NCBI GenBank assembly: GCA_017557435.1
Contig: JAFYYR010000029.1
Coordinates: forward strand, 124,001 to 188,000
Direction of reading: 5' to 3'
Source of the DNA: Pseudobutyrivibrio sp.
Lineage (GTDB): Bacteria > Bacillota > Clostridia > Lachnospirales > Lachnospiraceae
Length of the DNA stretch: 64,000 nt
Positions 1 through 10,632 of this stretch are shown here, one piece after another (the stretch's first letter is position 1; every line of letters begins with the position of its first letter). The position numbers were made by a program, and so were the translations under genes. The notes under the pieces were generated by a model that ran no database searches, was not told the DNA's origin, and worked only from the letters and a program-made list of their open reading frames with translations.

Positions 1-2
1 GA

Positions 3-821
3 TTTTATGTTAACAATCTGATCGCTTCTAAGGACAAGGAAGTCTCAGATATGAAGGAATGGATGATAGAGCGTGAGGAGAAGATGGAGACACTTCTTAA
101 GAATGTGGCAAAGGTACTTGCTAACAATACTCAGTACGCTACATTGGTTTCAGCTCCTTCAGTTATTTCAAACAGACTTAAGTTCATTCAGCTTTCAGCT
201 GTTGATGAGAATCAGCTGCTTTCAGTTGTTGTTATGGACGGCAATATAGTTAAGAACAAAATCATTAATGTGGATAAGCCACTTGATAATGAGACATTGC
301 TTAAGCTTAACATGCTTTTGAATACTAATCTTAATGGATTGTCTGTTGATCAGATTAACTTGGCAGTTATCTCAAAGCTTAAAGAACAGGCTGGAATCCA
401 TGATGAGATTATCTCACAGGTTCTTGATACAGTAGCGGAGACAATCACTCAGGATGAGGATTTGCAGGTTTACACATCTGGAGCTACTAACATTTTCAAG
501 TATCCGGAGTTGTCTGATTCTAAAAAAGCATCTGAGCTTTTAGATACATTTGAAGAGAAGCAGTCATTGATTGAATTGCTTTCAGATAAATCTTCTGAAG
601 AGGAGACAGGCATCCAGGTATATATCGGTGATGAGAGTCCTATTTCCACTATGAAGGATTGTTCGATTGTTACAGCAACATACGAGCTGGGGGATGGAGT
701 TAAGGGTACAATTGGTATTGTAGGTCCTAAGCGAATGGATTATGAGAATGTTGTTGATAATATAAAAAGCCTTAAGGGTCAGCTGGATAAGCTACTTAAA
801 AAAGAAGGCAAAGATTCATGA
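3..821 (+). CDS. hrcA: Heat-inducible transcription repressor HrcA (5'-truncated)
   Basis: HrcA represses the class I heat-shock genes by binding CIRCE operators. The reading frame is open from base 3, upstream of the first in-window ATG at 51, so the gene begins outside the window and the N-terminal winged-helix DNA-binding domain is missing here. What remains is the GAF-like/dimerisation part, about 272 residues, including the family-typical stretch around 'NNTQYATLVSAP' and the C-terminal 'GIVGPKRMDYENV'. It is followed after 20 bases by grpE, then dnaK and dnaJ, the standard Firmicutes heat-shock order. The CIRCE element expected upstream of hrcA would lie outside the window. Identity is secure. 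Confidence 0.95.
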   Translation, partial: FYVNNLIASKDKEVSDMKEWMIEREEKMETLLKNVAKVLANNTQYATLVSAPSVISNRLKFIQLSAVDENQLLSVVVMDGNIVKNKIINVDKPLDNETLLKLNMLLNTNLNGLSVDQINLAVISKLKEQAGIHDEIISQVLDTVAETITQDEDLQVYTSGATNIFKYPELSDSKKASELLDTFEEKQSLIELLSDKSSEEETGIQVYIGDESPISTMKDCSIVTATYELGDGVKGTIGIVGPKRMDYENVVDNIKSLKGQLDKLLKKEGKDS

Positions 822-841
822 TAGATTAAGGAGAAATAATA

Positions 842-1453
842 GTGGCAGAGAATAAAGAAAAGATGGAAGAATTCTCTACAGAAGAAGCAGTTAAAGAAGC
901 TGTTGAAAATGCTGAAGAGATGACTGAAGAAGCCGCTCCTGAGACAGAAGCTGAAAATGCTGAATCAAAGGTAGAGGAAAAAGATTCTAAAAAGGGCTTA
1001 AAGAAAAAAGAAAAGAAAAAGGACAAAAGAGACGAGCAAATTGAGCAGCTTAATGACAAGGTAATGCGTCAGATGGCTGAGTTTGAAAATTTCAGACGTA
1101 GAACTGAAATTGAGAAGTCTCAGATGTTTGCAACAGGTGCTAAGAGCATCGTAGAAAAGATTCTTCCTGTAGTAGACAATTTCGAAAGAGGTCTTGCTAC
1201 AGTTGAGGAGGGAGCTGATCCATTTGCAGATGGAATGCTCATGATATATAAGCAATTGCTTACAACACTTGATGAGGTAGGAGTTAAGCCTATCGAGGCT
1301 GTAGGACAGGAATTCAATCCAGACTTCCACAATGCAGTAATGCATGTAGAGGATGAAGAAGTAGGCGAGAATATCGTAGTTGAGGAATTCCAGAAGGGTT
1401 ACATGTACAACGACACTGTAGTCCGTCATTCAATGGTTAAGGTTGCTAATTAA
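842..1453 (+). CDS. grpE: Nucleotide exchange factor GrpE
   Basis: GrpE is the ADP/ATP exchange factor for DnaK. The start is a GTG at 842 preceded by AGGAG at a normal distance. The first ~65 residues are very rich in Glu and Lys and probably disordered. They are followed by the long GrpE dimerisation helix ('RQMAEFENFRRRTEIEK', from about residue 75) and the C-terminal beta domain ending 'YNDTVVRHSMVKVAN', which matches the family's end. Length, 203 aa, is normal for Firmicutes. It lies between hrcA and dnaK and is separated from dnaK by a 109-base gap containing a perfect hairpin. Confidence 0.97.
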   Translation: MAENKEKMEEFSTEEAVKEAVENAEEMTEEAAPETEAENAESKVEEKDSKKGLKKKEKKKDKRDEQIEQLNDKVMRQMAEFENFRRRTEIEKSQMFATGAKSIVEKILPVVDNFERGLATVEEGADPFADGMLMIYKQLLTTLDEVGVKPIEAVGQEFNPDFHNAVMHVEDEEVGENIVVEEFQKGYMYNDTVVRHSMVKVAN

Positions 1454-1455
1454 AA

Positions 1456-1495
1456 TGACACTAAAAGTCGAGCTTGCGAAGACTTGTTAGTGTCA
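1456..1495. repeat. Intergenic hairpin between grpE and dnaK
   Basis: Bases 1456-1469 and 1481-1495 are complementary over 14 pairs with one bulged G (1486), around an 11-base loop ending in GCGAA. It starts three bases after the grpE stop. No T run follows, so it does not look like a simple terminator. It could set mRNA stability or processing between grpE and dnaK. The sequence just downstream (1496-1510) is the GA/GC-rich GGAGCGGAGCGACGA. Confidence 0.7.
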
Positions 1496-1559
1496 GGAGC
1501 GGAGCGACGACATATTTTTATATATATTACATGGTATGAAAGAATATAGGAGGATATAA

Positions 1560-3458
<1,899 letters not shown>

Positions 3459-3460
3459 AA

Positions 3461-3576
3461 TTGAATAATTCATCAGAATTATTCGATTCGTATTTGGCAT
3501 GATTTTCGGAACTTGATTTTGAAAATCATGTCCAAGGAAGTTGGATTAAAGAGCACATTTCCGAAGTGTGCTCTTT
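3461..3576. repeat. Cluster of four consecutive hairpins between dnaK and dnaJ
   Basis: The gap between dnaK and dnaJ is almost fully self-complementary in short units. GAATAATTC/GAATTATTC pair at 3463-3471 and 3476-3484. CATGATTTTC/GAAAATCATG pair at 3498-3507 and 3521-3530. TCCAA/TTGGA pair at 3531-3535 and 3541-3545 around GGAAG. AAAGAGCACA/TGTGCTCTTT pair at 3548-3557 and 3567-3576 around a CCGAAG loop. None has a strong T run, so read-through into dnaJ is expected; a role in segmental mRNA stability or partial termination is an inference. Confidence 0.65.
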
Positions 3577-3608
3577 AACCGTATGTAAATTATTAAAAGG
3601 ATAATATT

Positions 3609-4778
3609 ATGGCAGAACAGAAGAGAGACTACTATGAAGTCCTTGGTGTTTCCAAGACAGCTTCAGACAGTGAGCTAAAAAGTGCATATAGAAAGCTTGC
3701 GAAAAAATATCATCCAGATATGAATCCAGGTGATGCTGAAGCTGAGAAGAAATTCAAAGAGGCTTCAGAAGCATACGCAATTCTTTCAGACGCAGATAAG
3801 AGAAGACAGTATGATCAGTTTGGTCACGCAGCATTTGAAAATGGCGGCGGTGGAGCTGGAGGATTTGATTTCTCTGGTATGGACTTTGGAGATATATTTG
3901 GCGATATTTTTGGCAGCTTCTTTGGAGGCGGCGGTAGAGCTTCTTCTAATGGTCCTATGCGTGGTGCTAACCTTAGAGCAGCGGTTCATATTACTTTTGA
4001 AGAAGCAGCTTTTGGTTGTGAGAAGCAGATAGAGATTACATTAAAAGAAGAATGTGCAGCTTGTCATGGTACAGGTGCTAAGCCTGGTACATCTAAGAGA
4101 ACTTGTCCTAAGTGTGGTGGTAAGGGTCGTGTAATGATGACTCAGCAGTCACTCTTTGGTATGGTTCAAAATGTTACTACTTGTCCTGATTGTCACGGTA
4201 CAGGTGAGATTATTGATACTCCATGTCCAGATTGTAATGGAACTGGATATGTGGCACGAAAGAAAAAGATTTCTGTTTCTATTCCTGCTGGTATTGATAA
4301 TGGTCAGAGTGTTCGTATTCGTGAAAAGGGTGAGCCAGGTAGAAACGGTGGCCCAAGAGGTGATTTGCTTGTAGAGGTAATTGTTGCAAATCATCCTATT
4401 TTCCAGCGTAGAGATTATGATATCTATTCATCAGCTCCTATTTCATTTGCTCAGGCAGCTCTTGGTGGAGAGGTAATTATCGATACACTTGATGGCAAGG
4501 TTTCATATGAGGTGAAGCCAGGAACTCAGACTGATACTACAATCAGACTTAGAGGTAAGGGCGTACCTTCACTTAGAAATAAAAACATGCGTGGTGATCA
4601 CTATGTTACACTTGTTGTTCAGGTTCCTACTGGACTTTCAAAAGATGCTAAGGAAGCTCTTAGAAAGTTCGATGAACTTACAGGTAACACAACAGTAGGT
4701 GGTCCTAAAACAGTCAAAGCTGAAAAGAAAAAGCGCGGCTTTGCAGATAAAATAAAAGATACAATTAATGATTTATAA
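3609..4778 (+). CDS. dnaJ: Chaperone protein DnaJ (type I Hsp40)
   Basis: This co-chaperone stimulates DnaK ATP hydrolysis and delivers substrates. It has all four type I regions: a J domain with the HPD triad at residues 35-37, a Gly/Phe-rich linker (about 75-110), four CxxCxGxG zinc-binding repeats (starting 'CAACHGTG', 'CPKCGGKG', 'CPDCHGTG', 'CPDCNGTG', about 150-215), and a C-terminal substrate-binding and dimerisation region. Length 389 aa is normal. It is the last gene of the heat-shock group and is followed by a strong intrinsic terminator. Confidence 0.98.
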   Translation: MAEQKRDYYEVLGVSKTASDSELKSAYRKLAKKYHPDMNPGDAEAEKKFKEASEAYAILSDADKRRQYDQFGHAAFENGGGGAGGFDFSGMDFGDIFGDIFGSFFGGGGRASSNGPMRGANLRAAVHITFEEAAFGCEKQIEITLKEECAACHGTGAKPGTSKRTCPKCGGKGRVMMTQQSLFGMVQNVTTCPDCHGTGEIIDTPCPDCNGTGYVARKKKISVSIPAGIDNGQSVRIREKGEPGRNGGPRGDLLVEVIVANHPIFQRRDYDIYSSAPISFAQAALGGEVIIDTLDGKVSYEVKPGTQTDTTIRLRGKGVPSLRNKNMRGDHYVTLVVQVPTGLSKDAKEALRKFDELTGNTTVGGPKTVKAEKKKRGFADKIKDTINDL

Positions 4779-4785
4779 TTCCTTT

Positions 4786-4820
4786 AAAGTTTCCAAGAGT
4801 TTCTCTTGGAAACTTTTTTT
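4786..4820 (+). terminator. Rho-independent terminator after dnaJ
   Basis: A perfect 14-bp stem (4786-4799 with 4803-4816) closes a 3-base loop and runs straight into a T tract up to 4820. It closes the hrcA-dnaJ transcription unit 8 bases past the dnaJ stop. Confidence 0.95.
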
Positions 4821-4936
4821 ATAGGAATTTATGTAAAAAATATGCCATTAATCAGATACATATTATTCCATGGGAAAAAGCTGGTAATGATACAATTGAT
4901 AATATTATGGGATAATAATGTATAGGAGAAGGCGTT

Positions 4937-7084
4937 ATGAATAATGAGACATTAAATCGAGCAAAAGAGCTTGTTTCTCAGATGACATTGGAAGAAAAGA
5001 TGAGCCAGATGCTTCATCATTCTCCAGCAATTGAGAGACTTGGCATTCCAAAGTATTGTTGGTGGAATGAAGCACTTCATGGGGTGGCTAGAACTGGGGA
5101 TTCTACTATGTTTCCACAGGCTATAGGCCTGGGAGCTACATTTGATGAAGAGCTTATTCATGATATAGCAGATGTTATTTCCACTGAGGGTCGTGCTAAA
5201 TACAATGAATTTGTAAAACATGAAGATAGAGATATCTATAAGGGCCTAACCTACTGGGCACCTAATATTAATATTTTTAGAGATCCTCGTTGGGGAAGAG
5301 GTCATGAGACTTACGGAGAAGATCCATATCTTACAGGACAGCTTGGTATGGCATTTGTAAGAGGTTTACAGGGAGATGACCTTGATAATCCTAAGGCTGC
5401 CGCATGTGCAAAACACTATGCAGTTCATTCGGGGCCTGAGGGTGACAGACATCATTTTGATGCAAAAGTCTCTGACCAGGATTTGTATGACACATACCTT
5501 TATGCATTTAAGCGACTTGTGAAGGATGCGAAGGTTGAGGCTGTTATGGGAGCTTATAACAGAATCAATGGAGAGCCTGCATGTGGAAGCAAGAGAATGC
5601 TTAAGGATATTTTAAGAGGTGAGTGGGGATTTGAAGGCCATGTTGTGTCTGACTGCTGGGCTATTCGAGATTTCCATGAGAATCATAAGGTAACAGGATG
5701 TGAGGTGGAGTCTGCAGCACTTGCTGTGAATAATGGCTGCGACCTTAATTGCGGCTGCACCTATGAGAAGCTGATTTATGCCTATAAGGCAGGCCTTGTA
5801 AAGGAAGAGACTATTGATGAGGCTGTTACTCGACTTATGGAAATAAGACTTCGTCTTGGCACTATTCCAGAGCGAAAGAGTAAGTATGATGACATCCCTT
5901 ATGAATTAGTTGAATGCAAGGAGCATATTGACCTTGCCCTTGATGCTGCAAAAAATAGCTTTGTTCTTTTAAAAAATGATGGAATACTTCCTCTAAATAA
6001 AAAGGACTATAAGACTATTTCTGTTATTGGCCCTAACTCTGATTCCAGAAGAGCTTTAATTGGAAATTATGAGGGACTTTCATCTGAGTACATTACAGTC
6101 TTAGAGGGTATTCGCCAGGTTGTAGGTGATGATATTAGACTGTTCCATGCTGAGGGCACACATCTATGGAAGGATAGAATCCATGTTATTAGTGAGCCAA
6201 AGGATGGATTTGCAGAGGCAAAAATCGTAGCAGAACATTCAGATTTGGTTGTAATGTGCCTTGGACTTGATGCTTCAATCGAAGGCGAAGAAGGAGATGA
6301 GGGCAATCAGTTTGGCAGTGGAGATAAGCCGGGATTAAAGCTTACTGGCTGCCAGCAGGAGCTTTTGGAGGAGATTGCCAAAATTGGAAAGCCAGTGGTA
6401 CTTCTTGTACTTTCAGGCTCAGCTCTTGATTTGTCATGGGCTCAGGAATCTAATAACGTAAATGCGATAATGCAGTGCTGGTATCCTGGTGCTAGAGGAG
6501 GTCGCGCCGTAGCAGATGTTCTATTTGGCAAGGCAAGTCCAGGAGGTAAAATGCCACTTACATTTTACGCATCTGACCAGGACCTTCCTGATTTCTCTGA
6601 TTACTCAATGGACAATAGAACATATAGATATTTCAAGGGAACACCACTTTATCCATTTGGATATGGTCTTGGGTATTCAAAAGTAGATTATCTGTTTGCT
6701 TCTATTGATAAAAATAAAGCTGCAATTGGCGAGAACTTTAAAATAAAGGTAGATGTTAAAAATGCTGGAAAGTATACCCAGCATGAGGCTGTTCAGGTAT
6801 ATGTTAAGGACGAGGAGGCCAGTACAAGGGTGCCTCTTAGAGCACTTAGAAAGGTTAAGTGCCTAGAGCTTGAGCCTGGAGAGACTAAAGAAGTGGAGTT
6901 TACCCTTACAGCAAGAGATTTTGCTATTATCGACGAGAAGGGAAAATGTATTGTAGAGCCTGGCAAGTTTTTGATTTCCATTGGAGGACAACAGCCAGAC
7001 GATAGAAGTAAAGAACTGATGGGCAGAGAGTGTGATATTTTCGAAGTTGAATTAACAGGCTCTGTCACAGAGGTTGAATATTAA
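4937..7084 (+). CDS. GH3 family glycosidase, probable xylan 1,4-beta-xylosidase
   Basis: This is a retaining exo-beta-glycosidase, probably releasing xylose from xylo-oligosaccharides in the cytoplasm. No signal peptide is visible. The N-terminal TIM barrel carries 'WNEALHGVAR' near residue 45, 'RDPRWGRGHETYGEDP' near 115 and 'KHYAVHSGPEGDRH' near 155, a pattern characteristic of GH3 xylosidases. The nucleophile is Asp239 in 'VVSDCWAI'. The alpha/beta sandwich follows (about 350-560, with 'FVLLKNDGILPL'), then a fibronectin-III-like domain to the end. Length 715 aa fits. It has a good RBS and is 14 bases from the GH43 gene, so the two act together. Beta-glucosidase activity cannot be excluded. 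Confidence 0.88.
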   Translation: MNNETLNRAKELVSQMTLEEKMSQMLHHSPAIERLGIPKYCWWNEALHGVARTGDSTMFPQAIGLGATFDEELIHDIADVISTEGRAKYNEFVKHEDRDIYKGLTYWAPNINIFRDPRWGRGHETYGEDPYLTGQLGMAFVRGLQGDDLDNPKAAACAKHYAVHSGPEGDRHHFDAKVSDQDLYDTYLYAFKRLVKDAKVEAVMGAYNRINGEPACGSKRMLKDILRGEWGFEGHVVSDCWAIRDFHENHKVTGCEVESAALAVNNGCDLNCGCTYEKLIYAYKAGLVKEETIDEAVTRLMEIRLRLGTIPERKSKYDDIPYELVECKEHIDLALDAAKNSFVLLKNDGILPLNKKDYKTISVIGPNSDSRRALIGNYEGLSSEYITVLEGIRQVVGDDIRLFHAEGTHLWKDRIHVISEPKDGFAEAKIVAEHSDLVVMCLGLDASIEGEEGDEGNQFGSGDKPGLKLTGCQQELLEEIAKIGKPVVLLVLSGSALDLSWAQESNNVNAIMQCWYPGARGGRAVADVLFGKASPGGKMPLTFYASDQDLPDFSDYSMDNRTYRYFKGTPLYPFGYGLGYSKVDYLFASIDKNKAAIGENFKIKVDVKNAGKYTQHEAVQVYVKDEEASTRVPLRALRKVKCLELEPGETKEVEFTLTARDFAIIDEKGKCIVEPGKFLISIGGQQPDDRSKELMGRECDIFEVELTGSVTEVEY

Positions 7085-7098
7085 TTGAGAGGTGCATC

Positions 7099-8652
7099 AT
7101 GGTTATAGCTAACAATCCAATATTAAAGGGTTTTTATCCTGACCCTTCTATTTGTAGAAAAGGGGATGATTTTTATTTAGTTTGTTCGAGTTTTGTGTAC
7201 GCTCCAGGAGTACCAATTTTTCACACCAAGGACTTAGCACATTTTGAACAGATAGGAAATATATTAGATAGAGATAGTCAATTACCATTGTCGGGAGATA
7301 TATCAAGAGGCATATTTGCTCCAACTATTAGAGAGCATAAAGGGCTCTTTTACATGATAACTACAAATGTAAGCTCTGGTGGCAATTTTATTGTTACTGC
7401 AAAAGACCCAGCTGGCCCTTGGTCAGAGCCTTATTATCTAGGGGAAGAGGAGGCACCAGGCATTGATCCATCGCTTTTCTTTGACGATGATGGAAAGTGC
7501 TATTACGTTGGTACTAGACCAAATCCCCAGGGTGTTCGGTATAATGGCGACTGGGAAATCTGGGTTCAGGAGCTTGATTTAAAACAGATGAAGCTTGTGG
7601 GAGAATCTATGGCCATCTGGAAGGGTGCTCTTAAGGATGTTATTTGGCCAGAGGGACCACACCTTTATAAAAAGGATGGTTATTATTATCTTCTTCATGC
7701 TGAAGCTGGTACTAGCTTTGAACATGCTATATCGGTGGCTCGTTCAAAGGAGCTTTTTAAATGGTTTGAGGGATGCCCTAGAAATCCAATTTTTACCCAT
7801 AGAAATTTAGGTAAGGACTATCCAGTATGCAATGTTGGTCATGCAGATTTAGTAGATGATATTAATGGCAACTGGTATATGGTAATGCTGGCATCTAGAC
7901 CATGCCAGGGAAAGTGTAGCTTGGGAAGAGAGACATTCCTTGCAAAGGTAGTTTGGGAAGATGGATGGCCAGTTGTTAACCCAGGGGTTGGGCGACTTAC
8001 TGATCAGGTGGAGATTAATCTTCCTGAATGCAGATTTGAAAAGGAAATTACTACAAAGGATAAGATGACCTTTGAAAAGTCTGTTTTAGATGATAGATTT
8101 GTAGGAATTGAAAAGCGAAGTGAAGACTTTTATTCACTTACAGAAAATCCTGGTTTCTTAAGATTAAAGCTTCGTTCTGAGACAATAGAAAACACAGGTA
8201 ATCCATCATATTTAGGAATTCGTCAAAAGACCCATTCATTTAAAGCAAGCTGCGGTCTTAAGTTTACCCCAGCAAAGGATAATGAATGTGCAGGAATGGT
8301 ATTATTCCAAAATAATGAGAATCACTTGGAGCTATTAGTAGTAAAGAAAAAAGATAAGCTTCAGTTTAGAGTTGGACCAGTTATAAAGGGAACTAAAATC
8401 AGACTAGCTACTTTTGATATTTCATCAGGAGATTTAGAAATTATCCTAGAGGCTGCAAATCAGCTTGCAAATATCTACATTAAGAAAAACAACGAAAAGA
8501 TACTTGTGGCAGAGTGTATTGATTTGAGCCCATATACTACCGAGGAGGCAGGTGGATTTGTTGGATGCACAATAGGTCTGTATGCTTCTTCAAACGGTAA
8601 AGAAAGCAATAATTATTGTGACTTCTCATACTTCAATGTAGAAGGAGTATAA
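7099..8652 (+). CDS. GH43 family glycosidase (beta-xylosidase/alpha-L-arabinofuranosidase type)
   Basis: This is an inverting glycosidase with a five-bladed beta-propeller. The catalytic triad is visible: general base Asp15 in 'FYPDPS', pKa-modulating Asp123 in 'GIDPSLFF' and general acid Glu185 in 'WPEGPHLY'. The C-terminal ~200 residues form the beta-sandwich domain usual in GH43 xylosidases. There is no signal peptide, so it should act on imported arabinoxylo-oligosaccharides next to the GH3 enzyme, with which it forms a two-gene unit. No transporter or regulator lies beside the pair. Substrate within the family (xylose or arabinose) is undecided from sequence. Confidence 0.88.
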   Translation: MVIANNPILKGFYPDPSICRKGDDFYLVCSSFVYAPGVPIFHTKDLAHFEQIGNILDRDSQLPLSGDISRGIFAPTIREHKGLFYMITTNVSSGGNFIVTAKDPAGPWSEPYYLGEEEAPGIDPSLFFDDDGKCYYVGTRPNPQGVRYNGDWEIWVQELDLKQMKLVGESMAIWKGALKDVIWPEGPHLYKKDGYYYLLHAEAGTSFEHAISVARSKELFKWFEGCPRNPIFTHRNLGKDYPVCNVGHADLVDDINGNWYMVMLASRPCQGKCSLGRETFLAKVVWEDGWPVVNPGVGRLTDQVEINLPECRFEKEITTKDKMTFEKSVLDDRFVGIEKRSEDFYSLTENPGFLRLKLRSETIENTGNPSYLGIRQKTHSFKASCGLKFTPAKDNECAGMVLFQNNENHLELLVVKKKDKLQFRVGPVIKGTKIRLATFDISSGDLEIILEAANQLANIYIKKNNEKILVAECIDLSPYTTEEAGGFVGCTIGLYASSNGKESNNYCDFSYFNVEGV

Positions 8653-8661
8653 GCATTAAAA

Positions 8662-9723
8662 TTAAATATTATTATAATCTACCACTTGGTTGCGGCCGTG
8701 TTTTTTAGCGTAGTATAGCGCCTTATCTGCACGGTCAAGACATGAGTGGTAGTTTTCTTCTGGCTTGTATTTGCTGTATCCGATTGAAATAGTAAGTGGG
8801 CAGACAGAATTCTCGCCAGAGGCAATATCCCCTCGAATTTCCTCTGTCAATCGGGCTACTCGATCAGCGTCACAATCAACTAGGAGTAGGACGAATTCTT
8901 CGCCACCCCAGCGGATAACGTAATCTTGGCTCTGGACGTGAGTCTCCAGACGGCTACCTACGTATTTGAGGATGATATCACCAGCCTCATGGCCATAATT
9001 ATCATTGACTTTCTTGAAATAGTCGATGTCTAACATGGCTATGTAGATACTTTCGTCAGTGTAGAATTTATGATTTTCAGGGTCCACAATCTCATTGATT
9101 TTAAATCTGTTGTAGACTCCAGTTAGCTCGTCTGTTATTGAATTCAGTTCAAGAGATTTTTTAATGAGATAGTGGTCTGCATAAGTATTCTCTAAAATAA
9201 TCTGCAGTAGAATAACACCAATATAAATTGGTATTGCAAGAGTTAGCATCATATCCAGATGCTCATAGTGGTTAAATAGATTAGATACGAGAATGTTTAC
9301 AAAGAGAAATCCGTGAATAACAGTGTGATACATAACTGGCATAGCAAGTCCAATAGTAAGGAATGCGAAATGCATAATGATAAATCCTTCACGGACGAAG
9401 TCCCGATTTTCAAGATGATAAACAGACCAGATTGTAGCCCACATAGCTGCATGTGGAATTAGATAGTACAGAAGTACGCCGGCTTTGTATGACTTAACTT
9501 TGGGATATAGCAATAAAAATATAGCCAGTGGTACAAGAACGGATAACCTAGGGATTAATGTCTCCCATGAGAATCTTCCGTATAGCTGGCAATCAGTAAA
9601 AAAGTAGGAAATCTCACTAAAGGCAATAATAACTGCGCAATAGGCACCTACTACTTTGTAATAATCAAATTTTGATTGGTAAAAATCTAGTAATTCTTCT
9701 TTGGCAATTTTCTTTGTAATCAT
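8662..9723 (-). CDS. Membrane-bound GGDEF protein, probable diguanylate cyclase
   Basis: It makes the second messenger c-di-GMP from two GTP if active. The N-terminal ~180 residues contain about six hydrophobic segments (a membrane sensor region without a recognised domain). The GGDEF domain follows ('DELTGVYNRFK', 'AMLDIDYFKKVND'), with signature GGEEF at 273-277, so the catalytic site looks intact. The product-inhibition I-site (RxxD) reads Gln264-Ser-Gln-Asp267, so feedback inhibition is probably lost. The start chosen is the ATG at 9723. An upstream in-frame ATG at 9750 lies within a good sigma-A promoter. The gene is convergent with the GH43 gene (9-base gap) and divergent from the VTC cluster. 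Confidence 0.88.
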   Translation of the reverse strand: MITKKIAKEELLDFYQSKFDYYKVVGAYCAVIIAFSEISYFFTDCQLYGRFSWETLIPRLSVLVPLAIFLLLYPKVKSYKAGVLLYYLIPHAAMWATIWSVYHLENRDFVREGFIIMHFAFLTIGLAMPVMYHTVIHGFLFVNILVSNLFNHYEHLDMMLTLAIPIYIGVILLQIILENTYADHYLIKKSLELNSITDELTGVYNRFKINEIVDPENHKFYTDESIYIAMLDIDYFKKVNDNYGHEAGDIILKYVGSRLETHVQSQDYVIRWGGEEFVLLLVDCDADRVARLTEEIRGDIASGENSVCPLTISIGYSKYKPEENYHSCLDRADKALYYAKKHGRNQVVDYNNI

Positions 9724-9732
9724 AGTACATAC

Positions 9733-9761
9733 ATTATAACCTCTGAACATCTGCTCAACAA
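9733..9761 (-). promoter_or_regulatory. Candidate sigma-A promoter for the GGDEF gene, overlapping its upstream start
   Basis: On the minus strand, TTGTTG (9756-9761) and TATAAT (9733-9738) are separated by exactly 17 bases. Initiation would fall near 9726, only a few bases before the ATG at 9723. This would give a nearly leaderless transcript and rule out the ATG at 9750. Confidence 0.45.
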
Positions 9762-9854
9762 TGTATAACTTATTAATATTTTAAGATTTTTTTGTGTTCT
9801 TCATAAATAATTCTTATTATCATTTCACAACATTCTTAAAGTCTTTTGTTTTTC

Positions 9855-9871
9855 TTCACCTTACATTCACT
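9855..9871 (+). promoter_or_regulatory. TTCACC-N5-TTCACT direct repeat upstream of the VTC gene (PHO-box-like)
   Basis: Two TTCAC(C/T) hexamers start 11 bases apart (9855 and 9866), and a further TTCACA lies at 9824. Direct repeats of TT(A/C/T)ACA with 11-bp periodicity are the known PhoP/PhoB-type operator pattern. The second hexamer lies 16 bases before a possible -10, TATAAA at 9888-9893. With only two repeats in phase this is suggestive, not firm. Confidence 0.3.
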
Positions 9872-9914
9872 TTGCCCATTTAATCTTTATAAATCAATTG
9901 AAAAGGAGGAAGCC

Positions 9915-10610
9915 ATGGGGCAAATACGAAAAGTATTCAATAGATATGAGAAGAAATATCTCGTAGATGAAAAGACTTATTCTTTGCTAAAAAAAGAGTT
10001 GGATGTCTATATGAATGAAGATGAATATGGACTCCATACCATAAGAAACATATACTACGATACCCCAAATGATCAACTAATTAGGACTTCAATAGAAGGG
10101 CCTAAATATAAAGAAAAGTTTCGGGTGCGTTGTTATGGTAAACCTAGCTATGACAGTATGTGTTTTCTTGAGATTAAGAAAAAGTATAAAGGGCTTGTTA
10201 ATAAGAGAAGGGTAGCCATACCTATGGAAGAGGCTGAAAGATATTTGATAGAGGGTAAGTTACCATCTAACCACAATCAGATATTCAAAGAAATAGATTA
10301 TTTCTTTAGTCATTATCCTCTAGAGCCTAAACGATACATTGCCTATGATAGGTTGGCTATGTATGGAAAGGAAGACGGGGAATTTAGAGTGACTTTTGAT
10401 ATTAACATCAGAAGCAGGGACTTTAATTTGACATTATACAGCGATGAGGAAAATCAGTATTTGTTAGAACCGGGAATGAGACTTATGGAAGTGAAAATAT
10501 CAGATTCAATGCCACTTTGGTTTGCAAGACTTTTGTCTATATACAAGATTTATCCTACATCATTTTCAAAATACGGAAATTTTTACAAAAGAAGTTTAAA
10601 AGAAGCATAA
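9915..10610 (+). CDS. VTC domain-containing protein (polyphosphate polymerase-like)
   Basis: VTC domains are tunnel-fold (triphosphate tunnel metalloenzyme) folds that in yeast Vtc4 make polyphosphate from ATP. Here the family pattern of a basic tunnel is visible: 'RYEKKYLVDE' near residue 10, 'RNIYYDTP' near 42, 'KEKFRVRCYG' near 65, 'FLEIKKKYKGLVNKRR' near 85 and 'LMEVKIS' near 195. The start at 9915 follows AAGGAGGAAGCC; a longer frame from 9846 lacks an RBS. It forms a tight group with a DUF4956 membrane protein and a beta-helix lipoprotein. Polymerase activity is inferred from the fold; bacterial members are little studied. Confidence 0.82.
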   Translation: MGQIRKVFNRYEKKYLVDEKTYSLLKKELDVYMNEDEYGLHTIRNIYYDTPNDQLIRTSIEGPKYKEKFRVRCYGKPSYDSMCFLEIKKKYKGLVNKRRVAIPMEEAERYLIEGKLPSNHNQIFKEIDYFFSHYPLEPKRYIAYDRLAMYGKEDGEFRVTFDINIRSRDFNLTLYSDEENQYLLEPGMRLMEVKISDSMPLWFARLLSIYKIYPTSFSKYGNFYKRSLKEA

Positions 10611-10632
10611 AGAGTTATGGAGGTTTATTTTA

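Noticed and set aside
826-1429. Minus-strand reading frames opposite grpE and in other coding regions
   Set aside because: They are low-complexity (Ser/Phe or Leu rich) mirror images of real genes, without RBS or homology.
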